A stretch of DNA of 64,000 nucleotides from Hyunsoonleella pacifica (GCF_004310335.1 NZ_SIRS01000002.1:434001-498000); one strand, 5' to 3'; numbered from the stretch's first letter, positions 53,099 to 62,278 are shown. Translations and numbers: made by a program. The notes: a model not told the origin generated them from the sequence alone.

Positions 53099-54574
53099 AT
53101 GAAACTATATAAAATTTTAACGATTCTATTTATTTCAATAACATGGCTTTCTTGTGATGATTATTTAGAATTGGAACCTATTTCTATAGAAACAAGTGGA
53201 AATGCTTATGAAACAGCTAGTCAAATAGAAGCTGCATTAGTTGGAGCTTACGAATCTTTTCAATCTTCAGAATATTATGTTTGGGATTATCTATTATTTC
53301 AAGATGTGAGATCTGATAACTGTTACGCAGGAGGAGACAATCCTGAAATTTTTCAATTAGATTTTCTTGATATTGCACCAACCCATTCCAGATTATTCAA
53401 GCATTGGTCAAATATTTATAATGCCATCTCTAAAGCTAATTTAGTATTAGAACGCGTAGATGGTATTAATGATCCTTTACTTACAGAAGAACGTAAAAAC
53501 CAAATTAGAGGTGAAGCGCTCTTTTTAAGATCATACCATTATTTTACACTAGTAAAATTATGGGGAGGGGTACCTTTAATTACAAATACAATAACCTCAA
53601 CAGAAGCTGATGCTATTAATATACCTCGTTCTACAGCAGAGGAAGTATATGCACAAATAACCTCAGATTTAGTTTTAGCAGCATCATTACTACCAGATGT
53701 TTATGGAAATGATGCAAGTATTAATAAAGGGAGAGCTACATCAGGTGCAGCTCATGCTCTGGCAGCTAAGGCCTATGCTCAGCAACCAATGCCAGATTAT
53801 CAAGCTGTTTTAAACCATATTGAAGCTGTTGAGACGAGCGCAGCAAATTATCAACTTATCGACTACAATCAGTTATTTGATGGTAATAATTATAACAATG
53901 CAGAATCGATTATTGAAGTACAATATTTAGGAGGAAATGAAGGTAATTTTGGTCCACAGCTTTTGTTGCCACCATCAGTTAGTGGTGACACTTGGAGAAA
54001 ATTTGTAACACCTTCGGTAGATCTAATTAATGCATTTGATGCTGAAGGCGATACGGTTAGAAAAAATGCAGCTATTTTATTTGAATCTGTACAATGGGTA
54101 GACGAATATTGGGGTAATAGCCAAGGTACATCAATTCCATTTAGTTATAAGTGGAAAAACGCTAGTGGTTTTGCAAGTGCAGATAATACATACCTAATAC
54201 GTTATGGCGATATTGTTTTACTTAAGGCAGAAGCCTTAAATGCTACAAACCAACTTCAAGCAGCTATTACAGAGATAAACCTAATTAGGTCGAGGGCTGG
54301 ATTACCAGATTTAACAGACGTTCAAAGTAGTTCACAACAGGTATTAAGAGAAACCATTCTTAAGGAGCGGCGATTAGAATTATTTCAAGAAGGTCAACGT
54401 TGGGATGATCTTGCCAGATATAATGTATTAGTCTCTACAATGAATGATGTTGTAGAAATAGATTTAAGAACTGGTAATCCAGTTAATTATAATATGACAG
54501 AGGCAAAAAAATTATTGCCAATTCCACAACAAGAGTTAGATAGAAATCCAGCTTTAGATCCAAATCCACTTTAA
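53099..54574 (+). CDS. susD: SusD/RagB-like glycan-binding lipoprotein
   Basis: A 491-residue lipoprotein (lipobox ITWLSCDD, Cys20) that forms the lid of the SusC pore. TPR-like helical motifs and signatures such as SNIYNAISKANLVLERVDG, IRGEALFLRSYHYFTLVKLWGGVPL, RYGDIVLLKAEALN and LKERRLELFQEGQRWDDLARYN are diagnostic. It binds the target glycan at the cell surface and delivers it to SusC. Ten bases to the next gene. Confidence 0.95.
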   Translation: MKLYKILTILFISITWLSCDDYLELEPISIETSGNAYETASQIEAALVGAYESFQSSEYYVWDYLLFQDVRSDNCYAGGDNPEIFQLDFLDIAPTHSRLFKHWSNIYNAISKANLVLERVDGINDPLLTEERKNQIRGEALFLRSYHYFTLVKLWGGVPLITNTITSTEADAINIPRSTAEEVYAQITSDLVLAASLLPDVYGNDASINKGRATSGAAHALAAKAYAQQPMPDYQAVLNHIEAVETSAANYQLIDYNQLFDGNNYNNAESIIEVQYLGGNEGNFGPQLLLPPSVSGDTWRKFVTPSVDLINAFDAEGDTVRKNAAILFESVQWVDEYWGNSQGTSIPFSYKWKNASGFASADNTYLIRYGDIVLLKAEALNATNQLQAAITEINLIRSRAGLPDLTDVQSSSQQVLRETILKERRLELFQEGQRWDDLARYNVLVSTMNDVVEIDLRTGNPVNYNMTEAKKLLPIPQQELDRNPALDPNPL

Positions 54575-54584
54575 AAATCCAGCT

Positions 54585-56309
54585 ATGATAACAAAGAATT
54601 TAAATACAATAAGAATTATAATGGCGTGTGTGGTGTTAGTAATAACATCTTGCCATCCAGACGGTAACTTGCAACCAGAAGGTCAATGGGAATTAAGCAC
54701 ACCAACAATATTAACACCATCTATAGAATCTGTAATAGTATTAGATGAAGACACACCTAATGAAACTATTACTTTTAGTTGGGAGGCTGCAGAATCATCA
54801 GAAGGATACGCAGTTACTTATGAAGTTTTAATAGATGAAATAGGTGCAGATTTCACGAGACCTCTTTTTAACTCAGAATCATCTAATAATGGTACAAATA
54901 CTTCACTATCTATAAGTTATGAAGCATTAGACCAAGCATTAGCTTTCTCAGGTTTTCGAGCCAATGAAGAAGCGCAAATAACATTTGCTGTAAAAGCTAA
55001 TAGCTTAAGCAAGTCGAGTCAAACAACTGCAAACTTAAATATCACACGTTTTGAAAGTGAAGCATTGCCACAATCACTTTACATTTCTGGAACAGCAACA
55101 GAAAATAATAATGATTTATCTCAAGCTATTGCTTTAAGACGCTTAACAGATAGTAATGGTGCATTATCAAATATCTATGAAGTTTATACAAGTCTTGTCG
55201 CAGGAGAAAGTTACAAGTTTTACAGTGAACGTTCACTACCTGCATTAGAGTTTGGTGGGAGTGATGGTAATATAGTATCATTTGGAGATGCAATAGTAGC
55301 TAATGATTCAGGTCAATTTAGAATAAGAGTAGATTTAGATAACAATACCTACGAACTATTTCAAATAAATTTTTGGAGTATGGTAGGTACACCAATCAAT
55401 GGTGGTTGGGGAGGTGATGAACCTTTAGCTTATCAGGGCAATGGTGTTTGGAGAGCATCTATCAATCTGCTGGAAACAGGTGGGTTTGTGTTTAGAGCCA
55501 ATGGAGATTGGGGCTATTTATTAAAACGAATAGTTGGTACACCAAATACACTTGTTTTGGAAAGTGATGCAGGTAACCAAGGGGTAACTTTTGAAGATAT
55601 ACCAAACAACCAAACGGGACAATATTTTGTAACTCTAGATCTATCAGCTGAAAACTATAATTATGCTTTTGAAATAGATGATACTGTTGTTGAACCCATA
55701 GACACACCATCACAATTATTTCTATTTGAAAATGGAACTATGATTGAAGAGTTATCTGCAAATGGGGATGTTTTTAGTTCTAGCAGGTTTATTCCTATGC
55801 AAGCTAGTAATAGCTATACTCTTAATAGTGCTATGGATGGTTCGGGCACTTCATACAGTGTTAATGATGTATTAGCCAACAGTGTAACTCCTGATGGCGA
55901 TTTAGTAACTGATGCTATTACTTTGGTAGAAAGCAACACAACGTTTACAGTTGTTTCAGATAGAGCATTACGTTTCACTATAGATTTTAGTGCGCCAGAA
56001 CTTACATGGTCTTACTACAACTTTAAATTATTTCACTGGCAAGTTTGGGATGATAGAGAAGAGTTACAGATGACGTACAGCCATCCAAATACATTTACAG
56101 TTACAGCCAATCTTACAGCAGGATCAGATAGTAAATTTATTAGTCCATGGGATTTTGATTTAGGTAGCGATAATCCAGCCTCATTAACAGGAAACCTTAT
56201 TAATGGCGGAGGTGCAAACTTACTTAATATAGATACTGATGGCTCATATACAGTAACTATAGTATTAAATGATGATTACCAAACAGGAACCTACGAATTT
56301 GCTCAATAA
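54585..56309 (+). CDS. SusE/SusF-like surface glycan-binding lipoprotein
   Basis: A 574-residue lipoprotein (lipobox VLVITSCHP, Cys23). Residues about 35-150 are a SusE-type domain (LSTPTILTPSIES, ITFSWEAAESSEGYAVTYEVLI). Two repeated beta-sandwich units follow (GNGVWRASINLLETGGFVFRANGDWGYLL, and ANGDVFSSSRFIPMQASNSYTL), like the starch-binding units of SusE/F. It is likely a surface glycan-binding protein that helps retain the substrate. Divergence from known SusE is high, so specificity is not inferred. Confidence 0.85.
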   Translation: MITKNLNTIRIIMACVVLVITSCHPDGNLQPEGQWELSTPTILTPSIESVIVLDEDTPNETITFSWEAAESSEGYAVTYEVLIDEIGADFTRPLFNSESSNNGTNTSLSISYEALDQALAFSGFRANEEAQITFAVKANSLSKSSQTTANLNITRFESEALPQSLYISGTATENNNDLSQAIALRRLTDSNGALSNIYEVYTSLVAGESYKFYSERSLPALEFGGSDGNIVSFGDAIVANDSGQFRIRVDLDNNTYELFQINFWSMVGTPINGGWGGDEPLAYQGNGVWRASINLLETGGFVFRANGDWGYLLKRIVGTPNTLVLESDAGNQGVTFEDIPNNQTGQYFVTLDLSAENYNYAFEIDDTVVEPIDTPSQLFLFENGTMIEELSANGDVFSSSRFIPMQASNSYTLNSAMDGSGTSYSVNDVLANSVTPDGDLVTDAITLVESNTTFTVVSDRALRFTIDFSAPELTWSYYNFKLFHWQVWDDREELQMTYSHPNTFTVTANLTAGSDSKFISPWDFDLGSDNPASLTGNLINGGGANLLNIDTDGSYTVTIVLNDDYQTGTYEFAQ

Positions 56310-56324
56310 TACAAATTAAGACTC

Positions 56325-57764
56325 ATGAAATTATTAAATATATACAATTTGAACTTTTATTTTATACTACTTCTTATAGTGACGTTACAGGCGTGTAATG
56401 ATGATGAAATGCGAACTTACCCACCACCTGAAGTTGCAGATGTGAATGTAGATTTTTTTCTCACTTCTCCTGATGAAGCCAATCTACTAGCTGAGACAAC
56501 TAATGGCCTATTTCCAATGGTCACAAACAACAATTTTACAATTACTGTTGATGAAGGTACAAGCTATCAAGAAATGGATGGTTTTGGATATTCATTAACA
56601 GGAGGTAGTGCTATGCTAATTAATAACATGTCATCTTCAGCTAGAGCAAATCTTTTAGAGGAACTTTTTGGAACAGGAGCAAACAGTATAAGTATTAGTT
56701 ATTTAAGAGTAAGTATTGGTTCTTCTGATTTAGATGCAAACACGTTTAGTTATAACGATTTGCCAAGCGGACAAACTGATGTTAATCTAGATAATTTCTC
56801 TCTAAATCCAGATATGGCAAATCTAATTCCTGTACTAAAAGAAGTTTTAGCCATAAATCCTAATATTAAAATTTTGGCAACACCATGGTCTGCACCAACA
56901 TGGATGAAAACTAATAATAATACAGTAGGAGGAGAGTTGTTACCACAATATTATGATACGTATGCAAATTATTTTGTGAAGTATGTAGAAGGAATGGCTG
57001 CTCAAGGTATCGTTATAGATGCTATTACAGTACAAAACGAACCAGAAAATCCATTTAATAACCCAAGCATGGTAATGAGCGCAGAACAACAAAAAGTCTT
57101 CATCAGAGATCATTTGGGACCATTATTTGCAACAGAAAACATAACAACGAAAATCATTCTTTTTGATCATAATCTTGATAATCCAGATTATCCTATTTCA
57201 ATAATGAATGACGCCTCTGCTAAAACCTATGTAGATGGGTCAGCCTTTCATTTATACGCTGGTCAAATTAGTAACATGTCGCTTGTTCATAATGCACATC
57301 CTGACAAAAACCTGTATTTCACAGAGCAGTGGATACAAGCACCTGGAGATTTCTTTGGAGATATGCGTTGGCATGTTAGAGAACTCATGGTTGGTGCACC
57401 ACGTAATTGGAGTAAAAATGTATTACAATGGAACTTGGCATCAGATCCTAATAGCGATCCACATACCAATGGCGGTTGTGAAGAATGTTTGGGTGCTGTT
57501 ACAATAGATGGTAATTCTATCCAAAGAAACCCAGGGTACTACATTATAGCACATACTTCAAAATTTGTACCGCCCGGTTCTGTAAGAGTAGAATCTAGTG
57601 CCTCTTTTGAGTTTCCTAATGTAGCATACAAAACACCTGAGAATAAGATTGTAGTTCTTGTATTAAACAATTCAGACGTACAAAAATCATTAAACATTAA
57701 CGTACAAACAGAGCCTATAACAGTAACGATACCAGCAGGTTCAGTAGCTACATTTATTTGGTAA
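56325..57764 (+). CDS. GH30 glycoside hydrolase, first
   Basis: A 479-residue lipoprotein (lipobox TLQACND, Cys24) of glycoside hydrolase family 30, a (beta/alpha)8 barrel with a beta side domain. Catalytic residues by position: acid/base Glu239 in VQNEPENP, nucleophile Glu334 in YFTEQW. Other signatures: DGFGYSLTGGSA and TPWSAPTWMK. GH30 in Bacteroidota loci of this layout is usually a beta-1,6-glucanase (subfamily 3), but subfamilies cannot be fixed by eye. Surface location is implied by the lipobox and neighbouring SusD. Confidence 0.9.
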   Translation: MKLLNIYNLNFYFILLLIVTLQACNDDEMRTYPPPEVADVNVDFFLTSPDEANLLAETTNGLFPMVTNNNFTITVDEGTSYQEMDGFGYSLTGGSAMLINNMSSSARANLLEELFGTGANSISISYLRVSIGSSDLDANTFSYNDLPSGQTDVNLDNFSLNPDMANLIPVLKEVLAINPNIKILATPWSAPTWMKTNNNTVGGELLPQYYDTYANYFVKYVEGMAAQGIVIDAITVQNEPENPFNNPSMVMSAEQQKVFIRDHLGPLFATENITTKIILFDHNLDNPDYPISIMNDASAKTYVDGSAFHLYAGQISNMSLVHNAHPDKNLYFTEQWIQAPGDFFGDMRWHVRELMVGAPRNWSKNVLQWNLASDPNSDPHTNGGCEECLGAVTIDGNSIQRNPGYYIIAHTSKFVPPGSVRVESSASFEFPNVAYKTPENKIVVLVLNNSDVQKSLNINVQTEPITVTIPAGSVATFIW

Positions 57765-57776
57765 AAAATAGTAGAA

Positions 57777-59261
57777 ATGAATAAAAGAATCTTATACCTC
57801 CTTTTCATAGTATCCGCTTTTTTTGCGTGTAAGCAAAAAGAAAATTCTAGAGACTTAGCTATGAATTATGAAAGTAAAGTAAAAGAAAGTACAAGCCTAT
57901 TAGGTAAACAAGTGCGTGTTTATACTACGGCAGAACATACCGATAAAAGATTGTCTTTAGACATTCAGAAAACGTTTAAGGAAGCAAAACAACCATTAGA
58001 AACTGAAGTAGCCATTTTTGTTAATCCAGAAAAGCAATTTCAAGAATTTCTAGGAATAGGAGGAGCTATTACAGATGCGGCAGCAGAAGTATTTTCAAAA
58101 TTAAGTGAAGACAAGCAAGAGGAGTTCCTAAACGCCTACTTCTCTGATGAAGGTATCAACTATAACGTTATAAGAACCAGTATCCACAGTAGCGATTTTG
58201 GTTTAGGTAGCCATACTTATATAGAAGAAGGAGATATGGAGCTTAAAACATTTTCCATTGCGAAAGACAAGGAAAAGCGTATACCTATGATTAAACGAGC
58301 CCAAGCTCTTGTAAATGATGATTTGGTGTTTTATGCAAGTCCGTGGAGTCCACCAGCATTTATGAAAACTAATAAACACATGCTTCAGGGCGGTAAGTTG
58401 TTGCCAGAGTACTATCAAGCTTGGGCTAATTATTTTGTAAAGTTTATAGAGGCCTATGAAGCAGAAGGCATTCCAGTTTGGGGCGTAACTATTCAAAATG
58501 AACCTATGGCAACACAACGTTGGGAATCTTGTATATATACAGCCGAAGAAGAACGAGATTTTTTAAAGTACAATTTAGGGCCAACATTTGAAAAAAATGG
58601 TTTAGGAGATAAAAACATTGTAGTGTGGGACCATAATAGAGATTTAATATCACATAGAGCCAATACTATTTTTGAAGACCCAGAAGCTATGAAATACGCT
58701 TGGGGAATAGGGTTTCACTGGTATGAAACTTGGACAGGAGGTGATCCAAAATACGATAATCTTAAAAACATTAAAGCGTCTTTCCCATCTAAAAATTTAT
58801 TGTTCACAGAAGGATGTCAAGAAAAATTTGATGCCACGCAGTATGAGCGTTGGTCTAATGCAGAACGTTATGGTAATTCCATGATTAACGATTTTAATAG
58901 TGGTACTGTTGGTTGGACCGATTGGAATATTTTGTTAAATGAAAATGGTGGTCCAAATCATGTTAAGAACTTCTGTTTTGCGCCTATACATGCAGATACA
59001 AAAACTAACACGCTTATATATACACCTACCTATTACTACATCGGGCACTTTTCAAAGTTTATAAAGCCTAAAGCAAAACGCATCAGTACTACAATGAGTA
59101 GAAGTACGATTGAAAGTACCTCGTTTCAAAATCCAGAAGGAGAAATTGTTACTGTGGTAATGAATAAAACAGACCAACCTATTGATTATAAATTAATAGT
59201 AAGCGATTATCAAATCGATTATAAAATAATGCCCCATGCAATGCAAACAATAATTTATTAA
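57777..59261 (+). CDS. GH30 glycoside hydrolase, second
   Basis: A 494-residue lipoprotein (lipobox AFFACKQ, Cys18). GH30 with FLGIGGAITDAAAEV, YASPWSPPAFMKTN, acid/base Glu242 in IQNEPMATQRWESC and nucleophile Glu345 in LLFTEGCQEK; QRWESC and FHWYETWTG match the glucosylceramidase-like, endo-beta-1,6-glucanase subfamily more clearly than its neighbour does. It differs strongly from the first GH30, so the pair probably cut different linkages or chain lengths (for example endo and exo) of the same polymer. Confidence 0.92.
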   Translation: MNKRILYLLFIVSAFFACKQKENSRDLAMNYESKVKESTSLLGKQVRVYTTAEHTDKRLSLDIQKTFKEAKQPLETEVAIFVNPEKQFQEFLGIGGAITDAAAEVFSKLSEDKQEEFLNAYFSDEGINYNVIRTSIHSSDFGLGSHTYIEEGDMELKTFSIAKDKEKRIPMIKRAQALVNDDLVFYASPWSPPAFMKTNKHMLQGGKLLPEYYQAWANYFVKFIEAYEAEGIPVWGVTIQNEPMATQRWESCIYTAEEERDFLKYNLGPTFEKNGLGDKNIVVWDHNRDLISHRANTIFEDPEAMKYAWGIGFHWYETWTGGDPKYDNLKNIKASFPSKNLLFTEGCQEKFDATQYERWSNAERYGNSMINDFNSGTVGWTDWNILLNENGGPNHVKNFCFAPIHADTKTNTLIYTPTYYYIGHFSKFIKPKAKRISTTMSRSTIESTSFQNPEGEIVTVVMNKTDQPIDYKLIVSDYQIDYKIMPHAMQTIIY

Positions 59262-59277
59262 CTAAAATTTTAAGACA

Positions 59278-60273
59278 ATGAAAAAAAATTACATTTTAAG
59301 CTTTGCTATAGCTATGCTTATATCAGTACAAGCATTTGCACAAGTAGATGTAACTATTAGAGTAGACATGGCAGGACAGTCTGTAAGCGCTAATGGAATA
59401 CATGTGGTGGGCACAATTAACGGTTGGACTCCAGACGCTACAATGTTAACTCAAGAAGGAGCAACGAGTATTTATGCTGTAACTATTCAGTTAAATCAAG
59501 GATGGCACCGATACAAATTCTTAAATGGAAATGCATGGGGTACAGAGGAGCAAGCTGGGTACCCTTGCGCACCTTCAAATGGAGACAGATTCTTGTACAT
59601 CAATAATTCTGGTATGGCTGTAGTTTTAGAACCTGTACCTTTTAATGGTTGTAACGCTTCAGGAACAAGTTTTGAGGTAACATTAAATGTAGATATGTCT
59701 AGTGAAGGTACCATTGCAGCAGGTAATGTACATGTAGCGGGTTGGTTAACCGATTGGAATGCAGAAGTGTTATCACTGCCAAATGCTTCAGGAGATATAC
59801 ATAGTGGTGTTTTAAGACTTCCTACACCATCAGATTATCCTATCGAATTGGAATATAAGTATTTAAGTGCTTCAGGATGGGGTAATGATGAAACGCCAGG
59901 GCCAGAAGCTACCTGTGCTACAGTTACTGGTACAAATAGGCTAGTTACCGTTAATAGTTCAGGTGAGAATCTTTTAGATGTATTTAATGCCTGTAATTAT
60001 TCAACATTAAATACTAAAGATTTTAATGTTAACTCGCTAAACTTGTTATACAATCAACTAGATAGATCAGTAAAACTTTTAAGTGATGGATTTAATAGTA
60101 AAATTTCAGAAGTTCAAATCTTTGATGTAACAGGTAAATCCATAAAAACGATCCAAGAGATTATTTCAATTAAAGACACAGTAATTGATTTTCAAAATCT
60201 TACCAATGGTCTTTATTTTGTGAGAATTTCAAGTGAAGGTAAACAGTTAGTTAAGAAAGTGATGGTGCATTAA
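59278..60273 (+). CDS. T9SS-exported protein with two E-set-like beta domains
   Basis: A 331-residue secreted protein (signal peptide 1-21, ending SVQAFAQ). Two repeats of about 110 residues follow: VDVTIRVDMAGQSVSANGIHVVGTINGWTPDA, then FEVTLNVDMSSEGTIAAGNVHVAGWLTDWNAE. These look like glycogen-binding/E-set or CBM48-like carbohydrate domains. The last 80 residues (EVQIFDVTGKSIKTI to GLYFVRISSEGKQLVKKVMVH) are a type A T9SS sorting domain, so it is exported across the outer membrane. No catalytic residues seen; probably a glycan-binding adjunct to the two GH30 enzymes. Confidence 0.85.
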   Translation: MKKNYILSFAIAMLISVQAFAQVDVTIRVDMAGQSVSANGIHVVGTINGWTPDATMLTQEGATSIYAVTIQLNQGWHRYKFLNGNAWGTEEQAGYPCAPSNGDRFLYINNSGMAVVLEPVPFNGCNASGTSFEVTLNVDMSSEGTIAAGNVHVAGWLTDWNAEVLSLPNASGDIHSGVLRLPTPSDYPIELEYKYLSASGWGNDETPGPEATCATVTGTNRLVTVNSSGENLLDVFNACNYSTLNTKDFNVNSLNLLYNQLDRSVKLLSDGFNSKISEVQIFDVTGKSIKTIQEIISIKDTVIDFQNLTNGLYFVRISSEGKQLVKKVMVH

Positions 60274-60304
60274 TGAGTAAGTTAAATTTGTACACTATAA
60301 CACC

Positions 60305-60341
60305 ACGTCCAATAAAAATATTTTATTGGACGTTTTTTTTT
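60305..60341 (+). terminator. Terminator at the end of the polysaccharide locus
   Basis: A 13-bp stem (ACGTCCAATAAAA with TTTTATTGGACGT), three-base loop, followed by eight T. Lies 31 bases after the T9SS cargo gene, marking the end of the susC operon. Confidence 0.92.
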
Positions 60342-60563
60342 AAATTATGTTCTAAGCAATAGACTAGTAGTTTTTTTAAGGTTTAAACCGAAAATATAAG
60401 TTTCTGTTTTATAAATACTTAAAGACGATTATTAATTACTGTTATGAGAAGATAAGTTATAATATTTTTTTGAAAACATAAATTTAGATTATATAAATCA
60501 TTAAAAATATAAATAATAATATATGATTTTTGTTTCGTAATTTTAATTTAAAATAAAATAGTT

Positions 60564-61343
60564 ATGAAAACAAAAGTTATATTCTTAGTTACCACAATTC
60601 TACTTTTTACAAGTTGCGCAGTTATTAGGCCTGGTGAGGCAGGTGTAAAACAAACATTAGGTAAATTATCCAATCAAGTTGTTACTCAGGGTACCATCTT
60701 CTACAATCCTTTTAATAGTAAAGTGATAAAAGAATCTACTCAAACTAACAACATAAAACTTATCTTAAATCTACCAAGTAAAGAAGGGTTAAGTGTAAAA
60801 TCTGAAATTTCAATTCTGTATCGTTTAGAACAAGAAAAAATCCCATCAGTTTTAGAAAACTTAGGTAGAGATTATGAATCTATTATCACTAGTGTATTTA
60901 GGTCTGCATCTTCTGATGTTTGTGCTCAGTTTTTTGCAAAAGATATGCATTCAGGTATGCGTGCAAATATAGAAGAAGAAATCAAGCAGAAAATGATGAT
61001 AAATTTAGAAAAACAAGCTGATGGCATAGAACTTATTGCGGTATTAATGAAAAGTATTCAGTTGCCTAGTGGTCTTGCTAGTTCTATAGAGCGCAAATTA
61101 CAAGCAGAACAAGATGCAATGCGTATGGAGTTTGTAATACAACAGGAAAAATTAGAAGCAGAACGAAAAATAATTAATGCAAAAGGAGAAAGAGATGCTC
61201 AAAAGATTTTATCAGAAGGTTTAACGCAAGAGATAATTAAAATACGAAGTATTGAAGCTTTTAATAAATTATCTAAATCGCCTAATAGCAAAATTATAAT
61301 TACCGATGGTAAAACACCATTTTTAATTGAAACTGATGAATAA
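60564..61343 (+). CDS. SPFH/band-7 (prohibitin-like) lipoprotein
   Basis: A 259-residue band-7 protein with a lipobox (LLFTSCAV, Cys18). The SPFH domain (about 25-190) contains VIRPGEAGVKQTLGKLSNQVVTQGTIFYNPF and SSDVCAQFFAKDMHSGMRANIEEEIKQKM, followed by a coiled coil (SIERKLQAEQDAMRMEFVIQQEKLEAERK). Bacterial prohibitins are usually anchored by a transmembrane helix; lipid anchoring is typical for this Bacteroidota group. They form ring-like scaffolds in membranes. Followed 28 bases later by a small gene. Confidence 0.9.
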   Translation: MKTKVIFLVTTILLFTSCAVIRPGEAGVKQTLGKLSNQVVTQGTIFYNPFNSKVIKESTQTNNIKLILNLPSKEGLSVKSEISILYRLEQEKIPSVLENLGRDYESIITSVFRSASSDVCAQFFAKDMHSGMRANIEEEIKQKMMINLEKQADGIELIAVLMKSIQLPSGLASSIERKLQAEQDAMRMEFVIQQEKLEAERKIINAKGERDAQKILSEGLTQEIIKIRSIEAFNKLSKSPNSKIIITDGKTPFLIETDE

Positions 61344-61371
61344 GTAAGTTAATTTTTAAATCATAAAAATC

Positions 61372-61602
61372 ATGAAGTTAATAGAAAAAGCACTAGAGTT
61401 CGAAAAGAGAAGCATGTCTAGAATGACTACTAGCGATAGGGTGTTAGCATCACGAGAAGCTAAAGCAATAGTATTAGCTATTAATACTATTTATAAGAAA
61501 ACAAAAGATCCTAAACTAATGGATATTATGAAATTGGTAACCATTAAAAAACGCAAAATTGACAAGCGTCTTAAAGGTTTTTCTCTAAGTTCTGCAGTTT
61601 AG
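61372..61602 (+). CDS. Small basic protein of unknown function
   Basis: A 76-residue basic cytoplasmic protein (KALEFEKRSMSRMTTSDRVLASREAKAIVLAINTIYKKT, then KLVTIKKRKIDKRLKGFSL). Mostly helical, no signal. It is co-transcribed with the band-7 gene and ends at a strong terminator. Similar short proteins occur in Flavobacteriaceae, without a role. Confidence 0.65.
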   Translation: MKLIEKALEFEKRSMSRMTTSDRVLASREAKAIVLAINTIYKKTKDPKLMDIMKLVTIKKRKIDKRLKGFSLSSAV

Positions 61603-61639
61603 AGCAGCAGTATTAGTTTAATAGTTTGGTTAGTTAGTT

Positions 61640-61688
61640 AAGCCGAACAATCTCTGTAAAATAAGAGGTTGTTCGGCTTTTGTTTTTA
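61640..61688 (+). terminator. Terminator after the band-7 operon
   Basis: Arms AAGCCGAACAA and TTGTTCGGCTT (11 bp) around a U-rich-tailed loop containing a second short pairing (CTCT/AGAG), followed by T run. It separates the band-7 operon from the lanthipeptide locus. Confidence 0.9.
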
Positions 61689-61942
61689 TACATTATTGTA
61701 TCCATACGTTTTATAACAGTGTAAAAAAAAGGAAAAACCCTACTATAAAAAGGTTAAAAATCCTATTAATTTAAAATTGGTCTCTATTTAATTTAGCTAA
61801 CGAAAAGAATCACTAATAGTAATCATCTTTTATTGATTTTTTTAAATTAACAACTAGTTGTACAGGTAAAATCCGAAAGCCTTTAATAAGTAGGACGTAT
61901 AGCCGAATGCGTTAATGTAGGTACAAATATTTAATTAAAATC

Positions 61943-62266
61943 ATGGATGCAAAGCAATTCAATCAATTATTAAAAGAAGTAAAAGGAGATCCAAAACTTT
62001 TACATTCACTAATCTTCGAAACAGAAAAAGCTATTGATAAGTTAGAGTTTTTAGATAGGAAAACCAAAGCTTCAATACTAGCACTGGATCCCGAGGAGTT
62101 TATTGGGGTAATTACTGGAGACATTGGTACCGCAGCTGGCTGTGATGTAACCTGTACAAGTAGTTGTGGGGTTACATGTAACCAAAGTTGTGGTTACACC
62201 ACGAACTTAGTTAATCCTGGAGATTTTAGAACTCTTGCTTTAAACAACAGAAGACTTTTGTTTTAA
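61943..62266 (+). CDS. Putative lanthipeptide precursor with periodic Cys/Ser/Thr core
   Basis: A 107-residue peptide ahead of a LanKC gene. Residues 1-66 form a helical leader (MDAKQFNQLLKEVKGDPKLL at the start, LDRKTKASILALDPEEFIG near 37-55) that loosely resembles Nif11-type leaders; the canonical class III ILELQ-like box is not evident. Residues 67-83 are the core, with Cys at 67, 71, 75, 79 and 83, exactly four apart, and Thr or Ser immediately before each of the last four. A 24-residue tail without Cys follows (two Thr at 86-87, and basic ending NNRRLLF). Modification by the adjacent LanKC is inferred from proximity and from the Ser/Thr-Cys pattern. Confidence 0.82.
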   Translation: MDAKQFNQLLKEVKGDPKLLHSLIFETEKAIDKLEFLDRKTKASILALDPEEFIGVITGDIGTAAGCDVTCTSSCGVTCNQSCGYTTNLVNPGDFRTLALNNRRLLF

Positions 62267-62278
62267 TCTTTTTAACCT

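Noticed and set aside
58203-58517. 104-codon minus-strand frame inside the second GH30 gene
   Set aside because: Lies opposite the catalytic region of a clear enzyme; no independent signal.
61943-62266. Reading the Cys-rich peptide as a sactipeptide precursor or a metallothionein-like protein
   Set aside because: The CxxxC periodicity alone would allow it, but no radical-SAM gene is nearby, while a LanKC gene is directly downstream and Ser/Thr flank the cysteines.
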